Positions 18,416-26,987 of a DNA stretch of 32,352 nt are shown in pieces. Source of the DNA: JBFHES01 sp041584015 (GTDB lineage Bacteria > Bacteroidota > Bacteroidia > Bacteroidales > M50B96); assembly GCA_041584015.1 (NCBI GenBank), contig JBFHES010000018.1, positions 1-32,352 on the forward strand, given 5' to 3'. Numbering within the stretch: position 1 is the stretch's first letter; every line of letters begins with the position of its first letter. The position numbers and the translations under genes are program-made. The notes below the pieces were generated by a model. That model was given only the letters and a program-made list of their open reading frames with translations. It searched no databases and had not been told where the DNA came from.

Positions 18416-21400
18416 TTATTGAATAAACAATCGCTTAGATTCTTTTTTATCGCCGGTAAAATAGCTTACAATGTAGACGCCAGTATTAAGCTGTGGCCTA
18501 AATTCAAACGACCCTTCTTCATTTACATTTGTTGTGTAAACTTGTTGACCCATAAGGTTGAAAAGTGAGATTTCTCCGCTATTACTTTCTAGTGTTTTTA
18601 TTGTCACTTTCACAATTCCATCGGATGAAAACACACCAAACAAACTAGATAAATCTTCTGGATTATCAACCAGGTTATTAATCAACTTAAGTGAAAAACG
18701 ATTATGGTGCTCGCCTGCCTTTAGCTGTACTTTATATTCCTGATCGGGAAGTAAACTTTGATTAATTCCGGTATGCGCATCGTATAAATAAACACGCAAT
18801 ACTGCCGGCATATTTTTAATATTGTTGATGCCAAAACTAAGCTCACCATCTCTTGAAATATTTAAACCAAGCGGAATGGCAACAGCGGTATTATCCATTC
18901 CAGGCAAAGCAGTTATGGATAACTTTGTTCCACCTTTTATGGTTGCATACAAGCTTGGCACCTTCACGTCTGTGTTCAATAACTTTAAGGCATCGTATTG
19001 ATTATCTATACCATCAGAGGCATTGCTGTTAAAATAAACCACCATTGGATCTACCGACTCAGGATCATCGGTAAATTGGGCGTTTAACCTTAAAAGGAAA
19101 TCGGTGACTTCATCCTCACTTTTCATAAACTCCTGCGTTTGGTCTTGAATCCTCACATTGTTATCAACACCAAGCGTACCTGAAACCGGAGCCACTCCAT
19201 TACTTACATGCACAAAGAATCCTTGCATGGATGGAATAATATTACTGGCAACTCCATCGCTTGAGATACCATTTATATAGGTACTGTAGGTTCCGCCATA
19301 TTGATCGGTACCGCTTGCATTAAAATAGTACAAAGCATCATCAATATTCGTTTTTGTCCAACCACTACTCGCATCCCAATCGATTGGTGATGGATATGGA
19401 TTTCCGACCAAATTAAATCCCTTGGTATAGGTATTATCATTATTGAAAAGGCTAATTGAAAGGGCACCGTTGTTTACTTCGCCAGTTGCATCAACAGTAT
19501 TCGCCACATCCACATCTCCAAAATTAACGGCATAACCTTCCATTGGATTTAACACATTAGAGGCCGTAACATAACTTACCCAACCTGCCGCGGTTCTACT
19601 CTCATCGTATTTGTAAAACGAAGGAAACTCAGCACTCAGATCCATGTCATCAGCAAACTGATTTACAGTGGCTGCTTGAAATGGGGAACTAAAATATTTA
19701 TATCCAAACCCCGATGCTAAATATCTTTGCATGGTAACATTACCTGAAACGGTACCTGCTCCCGAACCATTGATGAGTGCAGTTTTTGTTGCCGATGAAA
19801 CTAGCGTTAAATTACCGTCGCTTGCAAAGTCCCCTGAGGCTGAGGTAACAATACCGGTTACATTTAACGGTCCGAGCAGACTAACTCCCGCTGCATTGTT
19901 AATTGTTAGGTGTTGAATAGTATTGTTTTCAAAAAGATCAGCTCCAATAGTCTGTAAAGCAGCACCTTTCATTTCAATAGTTCCTGAACTTGCTGTGAAT
20001 GTCCCTGAATTGCTAATATCACCAGATATTTGTAATGTATTATCATTTATAGCTAAAGTAGCCAAACTATTAATTGTTAGATGCCGAACAGCACCAACCG
20101 CGCCATTATTGAGTATGGGCTGATTAGTTACATCTGCTATTTGAACATCTCTGCTAATAATTGGAACAATACCGCAGGTCCAATTACCTGTGTTGTTCCA
20201 ATCTGTGTCTGCTGCGCCGGTCCATGTAAGTTCATTTATTATGGTAATTGAACTGGTTTCAACAACTTCACCACATGGTGCAACAGGAGCAATTGTGTTT
20301 GTTACGGTATAGGTTCCGGGTGTGCTGGCAGTTATGTTAATTTCACCTGTTGATGGATTGGCAAATATTAATCCGGGAGTTGAAGTAAAAGTTCCAGCCT
20401 CTCCCCCACCACTAAATGTAGGAAAGGCATTTGCTGCATTCGGACAATATGGACTTCCCGCATAACTAAATGTTCCTATGGCTAATTCATTAACAGTAAG
20501 CAGAGCTGTAGATACGGAAGGACAAAGACACGCTTCATTACTAAATACAACTCTTATAATAGTTCCATCGTAAGCAATAGGAACACTTGCAACATACAAG
20601 GCTACATTTGCACCGCTGGTAGTTGTGCCGCCTTGTCCGGCAACATCGTTAAAATTGGCTCCACCATCTGTGCTAAACTGCCACTGATACGTAAGATCAG
20701 TGCTTGCCGTTGATGCCGGTGTTGTAGGTAGCATGCTAGCAGTAGCAACTGCTGTAAAGTTTATAGCTTGATTTTCACAAACCTCCAAATCAACCGGATC
20801 AGTTGTTATATTAATTGAAACACCTTCGAGATAAGTGTAATTACCACCTGCCGTTGTAGTAGGTGCAGCATATGATGCAGCGATAACCTTTCCTTCTGCA
20901 TCTACGGCAGGAACCCCAGTTCCATACGAATCGCCATCATCACCATCGGCATCAACATTGTTGTAGGCCTCGTTGGCATCGCTACAACCATCGCCATCGC
21001 TGTCAAAATCAATTCTATTGACTATTAAATCGTTGTCTGTATCGCAATTACCAGCCATGATGTCTAATACATCGCTTTGTGAAATTACAGATGGATAATG
21101 TACAAAATCATCCATTAACCCCCCATAGAAATTACCCGAAGCACCAAAGGCATCGCCATCGCTTCCGCCAAATAACTGTCCGCTTGAATGCGATGCAAGT
21201 GACGCAAAGCCCGTATTAAGGGTCGTTGATGCAACTCCATCTAAATACATAATAACAGTACCATTATCGTATGTTATAGCTACATGATGCCATTCATCAT
21301 CTGCAGGAAAAGTAAATGACGAGGTACTTAGCTGTGAAGAAGCACCACCTTCTCTTACTGAGTTTTCAAGAACGTTACCATTTAATCGAATTGCCAATCC

Positions 21401-24400
21401 ATTGGTTCCACCACCTTCATCCAGTAAATCCTGAATACCACTTAAGGTGCTTGGCTTAACCCAAAAGGCATAAGAGAAATAACTTATCTGCTGATTAAGA
21501 TAGGTACCGTCGCTATATTTAAGGAAATCTCCTGTTCCATTAAAAGATGCTGAGCTGATACCTTTTTTACAATCAGTGGAGTAGGTAATAGTACCACCAA
21601 TCAAATTATGACTATTACCAGATGCGTCATCTGTTGAGTTTTCAACTGGCCAATAACCATCAAAACCGCTAACGGGATCGCAGCTCATTTCTAAATCATC
21701 GGTAATTCCATCGTTATCATCATCCGCATCTGCAATATCCATTATGCCATCTTCGTCGGTATCAATTAATACAGTAATTGTGACAGTGGCTGATGAAGGA
21801 TCACCATCCGCATCCACAATTTTGTATTCAAAGGAATCCTCACCACTAAACTCCGGATCTGGAGTATACGTGAATGAACCATCCGTATTGAATGACAAAT
21901 TACCATCAGTAACATCAACAAGCACCGACCACACATTTCCACCATCAGAACTAGGGATGTCGTTCCCAGCAACAGTTGAGTTTAAGACAACATCTTCGTT
22001 GGTGGTTTCTTCATCGTCGAAGGCCAATGGAACAGCCTTTATTGTAAGCGTAGCATTATTTGACGTGTAGTCATTATCGCAAACATATGATGGTGTTGAT
22101 AACAATACCCTGTATTGGTAATTATGCATTGCCGTTGTGATTCCCGTTAAGGTTAGTGTCGCTAAATTGGCTCCGCTATAGATACCTCCATTTGAAATGT
22201 TACCAAATCCGCTTCCGCTATTCTCCTGCCATTGATAGATTATATCGGTTCCTGTACCTGAGCTTGCCGCTTCAACGGTAAAATCAATGGTAGATAAAGG
22301 GATAGCTTCTAATTGATCACCTGGCTGCGTTGTGATTCCTTGTAGTGCAATACTTTTTTGCAAATAATCGGGAATAGTAATACCTGTTCCGCTGTCTAGA
22401 TTTACAGGAGTAGCATATGAAGCAGCAATTACTTTACCTGTGGCATCCACTTCTGCGCTTCCGACAACACCACCATAAGTACCATCGCCATTTGAATCTG
22501 CGTTGGATAAACCATAAGCTTCATTTGCATCGAAACATCCATCTCCATCACTATCTAAATCAAGCTGGTTTGCCGTTCCGTTATTATCAAAATCAGCCAT
22601 ATTATTTACCAGGTAGTCAATTTCTAAAGCTGTAAGCACGCTTGGATAATGAATAGCTTCATCCATTAATCCGGAATAATAATTTGTTCCGCTACTTCCA
22701 AAAGCATCTCCGCCGTTGGTAGATCCGAATGAATGCCCACTCGAATGAGCAGCCAACTCACCAAAACCTGTTTGCAATGTGTTAGATGCAACACCATCAA
22801 AATACATGATCATATCGCCATTATCATAGGTTAATGCAACATGGTGCCAGTTATTATCACTTGGAAATGTAAAACTTGAAGTACTTACCTGCGAACCGGA
22901 TCCTCCCTCGCGAATTGCATTTTGCAGGGTATTTCCATTTAATCTAATAGCTATACCATTGGTAGATCCACCTTCATCGAGAATGATTTTAGTCCCTGTA
23001 AGATTGCTAGGTTTTAACCATATGGAGTACGTAAAATAGCTAATCGCCTGATTAAGGAAAGTACCATTGCTGTATTGCAAATAATTGGATGTACCGTCAA
23101 AAGATGCAGCTGCAACACCGCGTATACTTGCTGTTGAGAACGTAGCTGAGCCTGCTGCAAGATTATAGTTGTTTCCTGAAATATCATTCAATGAATTCTC
23201 GAACGGCCAATAAGCATCGTAGTTTGTAAAAAACAAGGAGTTGCTCTCATCTGTATCTAGGATACCATCATTATCGTCATCAAGATCAACAGCATTACTT
23301 ACACCATCACCATCAGAATCGCTTAACGCAACAACAGTAATTGTATTTGAATTTGCTGATGAACACAAACCACTGGTTACAACAGCACGATAATAGGTTG
23401 TTGCACTTATGGTACCCATTTGTGCACTTGTTAATGGCGATGCGCTTGCTCCAGAAATATCATAAAATAGAACATTATCCGACGACCACTGCCATTGGAT
23501 GGTTCCAACATATCCGCTTAAGGAGATATCCGAAGGAGCAGTTCCAGCATTTATTGATTGATCAGCTGATGTTGTTCCGCCAACACTAGCCGGATGAACA
23601 GTTGTTTCTATTTCATTTGATGTTGCAGGATTCCCCGTTGTACAAACATAATTTGATGTTAGGGTACATGTAATTTTATCTCCAACAGATGGATTGTAGG
23701 CATACACTGTATTGCTCGTTCCAACATCTAATCCATTTACTTTCCATTGATAAGTTGGTGCTACTCCTCCGTTAGTTGGAGTAGCGGTATAGCTAACGCT
23801 GGTGCCTTCGCAAACTTCATTTATGGATGCAGCAATACTAACACTCACAGCATAACTTGCATCAAGTGTAATGCTTATCGGATAAACCACGCTTTCGCAT
23901 CCCTGATAACTATTAGTTACTGTTAGGCTGGCATTATAGCTTGTTCCTCCAGCAGCATTAACAGGCACCTGAATTACAATTGGAGAGCTTGGTAAAGCTG
24001 CATTACTAACATTAGCAAAACCTTCTGCAAGTGCTGCCGCGTTAAATGTAATACTGTACTCGTCCGGACTACCTGTTGTTGAGGTAAACGGCAAATCAAC
24101 CGCCCCCAAAGAACTACATATTGATGACATGGAACCCAGACTTATTGTTGGCAGGTCGTAAAGATAAACCGACTGATTTAAGTCCTGGCTGCAACTACCA
24201 GAAGTTGTTTCTACGCCAACACTAGCTGATCCGGAACTAAGTCCCCAATCGACTGTAATTTGAGAACTTCCTTGACCGGAAGCAATAGACCCACCTGAAA
24301 CTGTCCACAAGTAGGTTGTTCCTACAATGGTCTCAACCTCGTAGCTAACGCCTGTTTCTCCAACGCATCCCGAAGAAGGATTTGCTACCCAACTTGAATT

Positions 24401-26830
24401 AACATTAGGTGTGATTGTTACTGAGTAATTCTCAACTTCCTGACACCCCTCATCTATATCATTAACCGTTAATTTATATTCATAGTTGTCAGGAGACAGG
24501 ATATAAGATGTCAACCAAATAAAATCGTTAGTTGTTGCACCTGTTACAAAAAGATCTCCAGCACCTGACGTTACAACTTCCCAGGAATAGGTATAGTTAC
24601 CACTACCACCGCTCACGTTCGACTCAACCATTTGAATATCGTACTGGCAAAATTCTACAGGAGGAGAAACACCTAGGCCTAGGCTTATTACTGAAATGGT
24701 TACAACATTTGAGTTTGCAGACGAACAAGCCCCACTGGTAACTTGTGCTCTATAATAAGTGAGACTTGTAATGGCACCCATTTGCGCAGCTGTTAAAGTA
24801 GCTGAAGTGGCGCCAACAATGTCATTAAAAATTACATTATCATTTGACGACTGCCATTGTATAGATCCTATGGAAGCCGTTAAAGATATATCTGCTGGTG
24901 ATGTGCCGCTACAAATAGTCTGATTCGCAGACGCAACACCTCCAACGCTTGAAGGGGCAACTAAAGCAACAATCGCTGTTCTACTATCGGTTGTACACCC
25001 ATTACTTATTGCATCAACATAATAAGTAGTTGTATTTGACAGCCATGGCGTAGTATAATTGGGCCCTGCGACCAACAACGTACCACCTGTTGCTGCTGCA
25101 TACCAGTTGATAGTTCCTAGCGAAGCAGCCGCCGCAAGATCTACAGTTCCTGGTCCACAGCTTGAGCCAGGTGTAGTTCCTGTAATTTCAGGAACTTCAT
25201 GTATTGTTGCAATAACTGCTGTTCTTGGGTTGCTTGTACAGGCATTTAAAGTTGCATCAACATAGTAGGTAGTTGTGGATGAAATAGAAGGAGTATAAAA
25301 ACTTGTACCTGTTCCAAGAATACTACCACCAGTTGAGCTGGCATACCAATTTATTGTTCCTGCCGATGCAGCAGCTCCAAGCATGACGATTCCTGCTCCA
25401 CAGTTTGAATCTGGGCTTGTCCCTGTTATTTCAGGAATAGGTTTTATGGTTGCCACAACAGCTGTTCTTGACTCAGAGGTACATCCATCAAGTGTTGCAT
25501 CAACGTAGTATGTGGTTGTAGTTGAGATTGTCGGAGTTGTAAAACTTCCACCAGGTCCTAATGAACTTCCACCAGTAGCACCTGCATACCAGTTTATGGT
25601 ACCAGCAGATGCAACAGCAGTAAGGTCAACTGTTCCTGTGCCGCAATTCGAATTTGGTGTAGATCCAGTAATTGTAGGAATTGTCTTTATGGTTGCAACA
25701 ACTGCTATTCTAGGATCAGATGTACATCCATTGCTCGTTGCAGCAACATAATAAGTTGTTGTTGTTGAAATAGAAGGCGTACTGTAATTAGTGCCAGATC
25801 CCAACGATGAACCGCCTGTTGCTGCCGCATACCAATTAATCGTTCCGGCAGAGGCAGAGGCTCCTAATAGAACCACTCCGGTTCCACAGTTCTCTGAAGG
25901 TGTTGTTCCGTTAATCGAAGGTATTGCATTTATGGTAATATCACTCCCGTTGTCTGCGCCATTAACTGCAGGGGAATCACTAACAACACGTATTCTGTAA
26001 CCTGTTGCTGTTGAACTAATGGTTGGCAAGGTAGCTGAAATAGTACCTGAAGCAGTTGATGTAAGAGTACCAATTACGGTTGGCGATGCAAAACTTCCGC
26101 TGGCATCAGAGAGTTCAGCAGAAAATACATTTGCAGCAAGTACCGGTCCATCCAAAGTATATGGAACAGATATACTAGCCCCGGAGCAATAAGCACTTGG
26201 TGAAATTGTTCCGGTAACAATTCTTGGTAATACATAAATTGTATAATCTTCAACTTCACCATATGATGTACTTCCACATGAACTAAGTGTTCCTGTGTAC
26301 ATTACACGAGCTCTCATTGTAGTGGGTCCACGAGTTGCTCCTGTAGGTGGCGTTATGGTTCCTGAAAAGGTATTTGTTGACAAGGTCATTGTAAAAGTTT
26401 CCCCGGCATCAGTAAACAGATCATTTTGATTCCAATCAACCCATACCTGACACTGACTACTTGCATCGGTAATGCCATTGGTTATTGTAATGGGATAGGC
26501 TGTGCCAATTTCCATGTAAGTAGATATACCAGTATAATCAGCATACCCCCCGGTTACCACTGTGGAAGTGTTATTAATTGTGCCAACTTGTAATTGAATA
26601 ATACGCTCGTAGGTAATATTGTTTGATCCTGCAGCACAGTATTGTGCATGAGTTGTATTTATAGAAAGGAACAAAATAATTGCCAAGACTGCAAAAAGCT
26701 TAGTTAAACAGGAGAACCTAAACGCTATTCCTGAGCAGACTAATGCAATATTTAATGCAATAGATTTAATCATCACGACTAGATTTATGGGTGATGATTC
26801 CTGAATTAACGCATTTACAACTTTGAACAA
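18416..26830 (-). CDS. Giant T9SS-exported surface protein: GEVED, Ig_7, TSP3, LamG, cadherin-like
   Basis: This protein has 2804 residues, with a long signal region ending about residue 62 (INTTHA). Modules in order: a GEVED domain (about 70-200, CQVWVDWNQND and SYGEVEDYTIYV); a YCSGASISVPYTL domain; four Ig_7 repeats (about 302-623); an SVGGV Ig-like domain; a PKD-like block (717-893); further Ig-like domains; a thrombospondin-3-like calcium segment (DSDGDGVSNAVDLDDDNDG, about 1168-1197); LamG; a second Asp-rich segment; a cadherin-like/Big_9 domain (about 1600-1687); a third Asp-rich segment; a second LamG (about 1720-1924); a beta-solenoid-like WTG region; and a type A T9SS sorting domain (about 2730-2804). 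The upstream promoter supports the start at 26830. A calcium-stiffened surface adhesin is inferred. It follows the usher gene by 157 bases. Confidence 0.9.
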   Translation of the reverse strand: MFKVVNALIQESSPINLVVMIKSIALNIALVCSGIAFRFSCLTKLFAVLAIILFLSINTTHAQYCAAGSNNITYERIIQLQVGTINNTSTVVTGGYADYTGISTYMEIGTAYPITITNGITDASSQCQVWVDWNQNDLFTDAGETFTMTLSTNTFSGTITPPTGATRGPTTMRARVMYTGTLSSCGSTSYGEVEDYTIYVLPRIVTGTISPSAYCSGASISVPYTLDGPVLAANVFSAELSDASGSFASPTVIGTLTSTASGTISATLPTISSTATGYRIRVVSDSPAVNGADNGSDITINAIPSINGTTPSENCGTGVVLLGASASAGTINWYAAATGGSSLGSGTNYSTPSISTTTTYYVAATSNGCTSDPRIAVVATIKTIPTITGSTPNSNCGTGTVDLTAVASAGTINWYAGATGGSSLGPGGSFTTPTISTTTTYYVDATLDGCTSESRTAVVATIKPIPEITGTSPDSNCGAGIVMLGAAASAGTINWYASSTGGSILGTGTSFYTPSISSTTTYYVDATLNACTSNPRTAVIATIHEVPEITGTTPGSSCGPGTVDLAAAASLGTINWYAAATGGTLLVAGPNYTTPWLSNTTTYYVDAISNGCTTDSRTAIVALVAPSSVGGVASANQTICSGTSPADISLTASIGSIQWQSSNDNVIFNDIVGATSATLTAAQMGAITSLTYYRAQVTSGACSSANSNVVTISVISLGLGVSPPVEFCQYDIQMVESNVSGGSGNYTYSWEVVTSGAGDLFVTGATTNDFIWLTSYILSPDNYEYKLTVNDIDEGCQEVENYSVTITPNVNSSWVANPSSGCVGETGVSYEVETIVGTTYLWTVSGGSIASGQGSSQITVDWGLSSGSASVGVETTSGSCSQDLNQSVYLYDLPTISLGSMSSICSSLGAVDLPFTSTTGSPDEYSITFNAAALAEGFANVSNAALPSSPIVIQVPVNAAGGTSYNASLTVTNSYQGCESVVYPISITLDASYAVSVSIAASINEVCEGTSVSYTATPTNGGVAPTYQWKVNGLDVGTSNTVYAYNPSVGDKITCTLTSNYVCTTGNPATSNEIETTVHPASVGGTTSADQSINAGTAPSDISLSGYVGTIQWQWSSDNVLFYDISGASASPLTSAQMGTISATTYYRAVVTSGLCSSANSNTITVVALSDSDGDGVSNAVDLDDDNDGILDTDESNSLFFTNYDAYWPFENSLNDISGNNYNLAAGSATFSTASIRGVAAASFDGTSNYLQYSNGTFLNQAISYFTYSIWLKPSNLTGTKIILDEGGSTNGIAIRLNGNTLQNAIREGGSGSQVSTSSFTFPSDNNWHHVALTYDNGDMIMYFDGVASNTLQTGFGELAAHSSGHSFGSTNGGDAFGSSGTNYYSGLMDEAIHYPSVLTALEIDYLVNNMADFDNNGTANQLDLDSDGDGCFDANEAYGLSNADSNGDGTYGGVVGSAEVDATGKVIAASYATPVNLDSGTGITIPDYLQKSIALQGITTQPGDQLEAIPLSTIDFTVEAASSGTGTDIIYQWQENSGSGFGNISNGGIYSGANLATLTLTGITTAMHNYQYRVLLSTPSYVCDNDYTSNNATLTIKAVPLAFDDEETTNEDVVLNSTVAGNDIPSSDGGNVWSVLVDVTDGNLSFNTDGSFTYTPDPEFSGEDSFEYKIVDADGDPSSATVTITVLIDTDEDGIMDIADADDDNDGITDDLEMSCDPVSGFDGYWPVENSTDDASGNSHNLIGGTITYSTDCKKGISSASFNGTGDFLKYSDGTYLNQQISYFSYAFWVKPSTLSGIQDLLDEGGGTNGLAIRLNGNVLENSVREGGASSQLSTSSFTFPADDEWHHVAITYDNGTVIMYLDGVASTTLNTGFASLASHSSGQLFGGSDGDAFGASGNFYGGLMDDFVHYPSVISQSDVLDIMAGNCDTDNDLIVNRIDFDSDGDGCSDANEAYNNVDADGDDGDSYGTGVPAVDAEGKVIAASYAAPTTTAGGNYTYLEGVSINITTDPVDLEVCENQAINFTAVATASMLPTTPASTASTDLTYQWQFSTDGGANFNDVAGQGGTTTSGANVALYVASVPIAYDGTIIRVVFSNEACLCPSVSTALLTVNELAIGTFSYAGSPYCPNAANAFPTFSGGGEAGTFTSTPGLIFANPSTGEINITASTPGTYTVTNTIAPVAPCGEVVETSSITIINELTWTGAADTDWNNTGNWTCGIVPIISRDVQIADVTNQPILNNGAVGAVRHLTINSLATLAINDNTLQISGDISNSGTFTASSGTIEMKGAALQTIGADLFENNTIQHLTINNAAGVSLLGPLNVTGIVTSASGDFASDGNLTLVSSATKTALINGSGAGTVSGNVTMQRYLASGFGYKYFSSPFQAATVNQFADDMDLSAEFPSFYKYDESRTAAGWVSYVTASNVLNPMEGYAVNFGDVDVANTVDATGEVNNGALSISLFNNDNTYTKGFNLVGNPYPSPIDWDASSGWTKTNIDDALYYFNASGTDQYGGTYSTYINGISSDGVASNIIPSMQGFFVHVSNGVAPVSGTLGVDNNVRIQDQTQEFMKSEDEVTDFLLRLNAQFTDDPESVDPMVVYFNSNASDGIDNQYDALKLLNTDVKVPSLYATIKGGTKLSITALPGMDNTAVAIPLGLNISRDGELSFGINNIKNMPAVLRVYLYDAHTGINQSLLPDQEYKVQLKAGEHHNRFSLKLINNLVDNPEDLSSLFGVFSSDGIVKVTIKTLESNSGEISLFNLMGQQVYTTNVNEEGSFEFRPQLNTGVYIVSYFTGDKKESKRLFIQ
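18660..20480 (-). repeat. Paralogous C-terminal segment, copy 2
   Basis: This is the partner of 9540-11345, in direct orientation. The most similar stretch covers the SGFGYKYF segment through VLRVY. Similarity falls sharply in the last 75 codons, which encode the sorting domain. Confidence 0.85.
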
Positions 26831-26872
26831 ATACCTTAACGGCCAACAACATAGAGCATTGGTTTAATACTT

Positions 26873-26903
26873 CAAAGGTAATGGTATAATTGTACATCGT
26901 CAA
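26873..26903 (-). promoter_or_regulatory. Promoter for the upstream giant gene
   Basis: On the minus strand TTG (26901-26903), a 20-base spacer and TACCTTTG (26873-26880) match the Bacteroidota promoter pattern. The leader would be about 38 bases, so the giant gene can be expressed apart from the pilus operon in front of it. Confidence 0.55.
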
Positions 26904-26987
26904 TTCCTGATTAAAGGAGTTAGCCACAACTTTATAAACAATCGGCCAACAACGCTAAATTATACGACATATGGTCTCTGATGTTAC

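Noticed and set aside
21744..22070. 108-codon plus-strand frame
   Set aside because: It is antisense to the cadherin-like and TSP3-like region of the giant gene, with no independent sign of coding.
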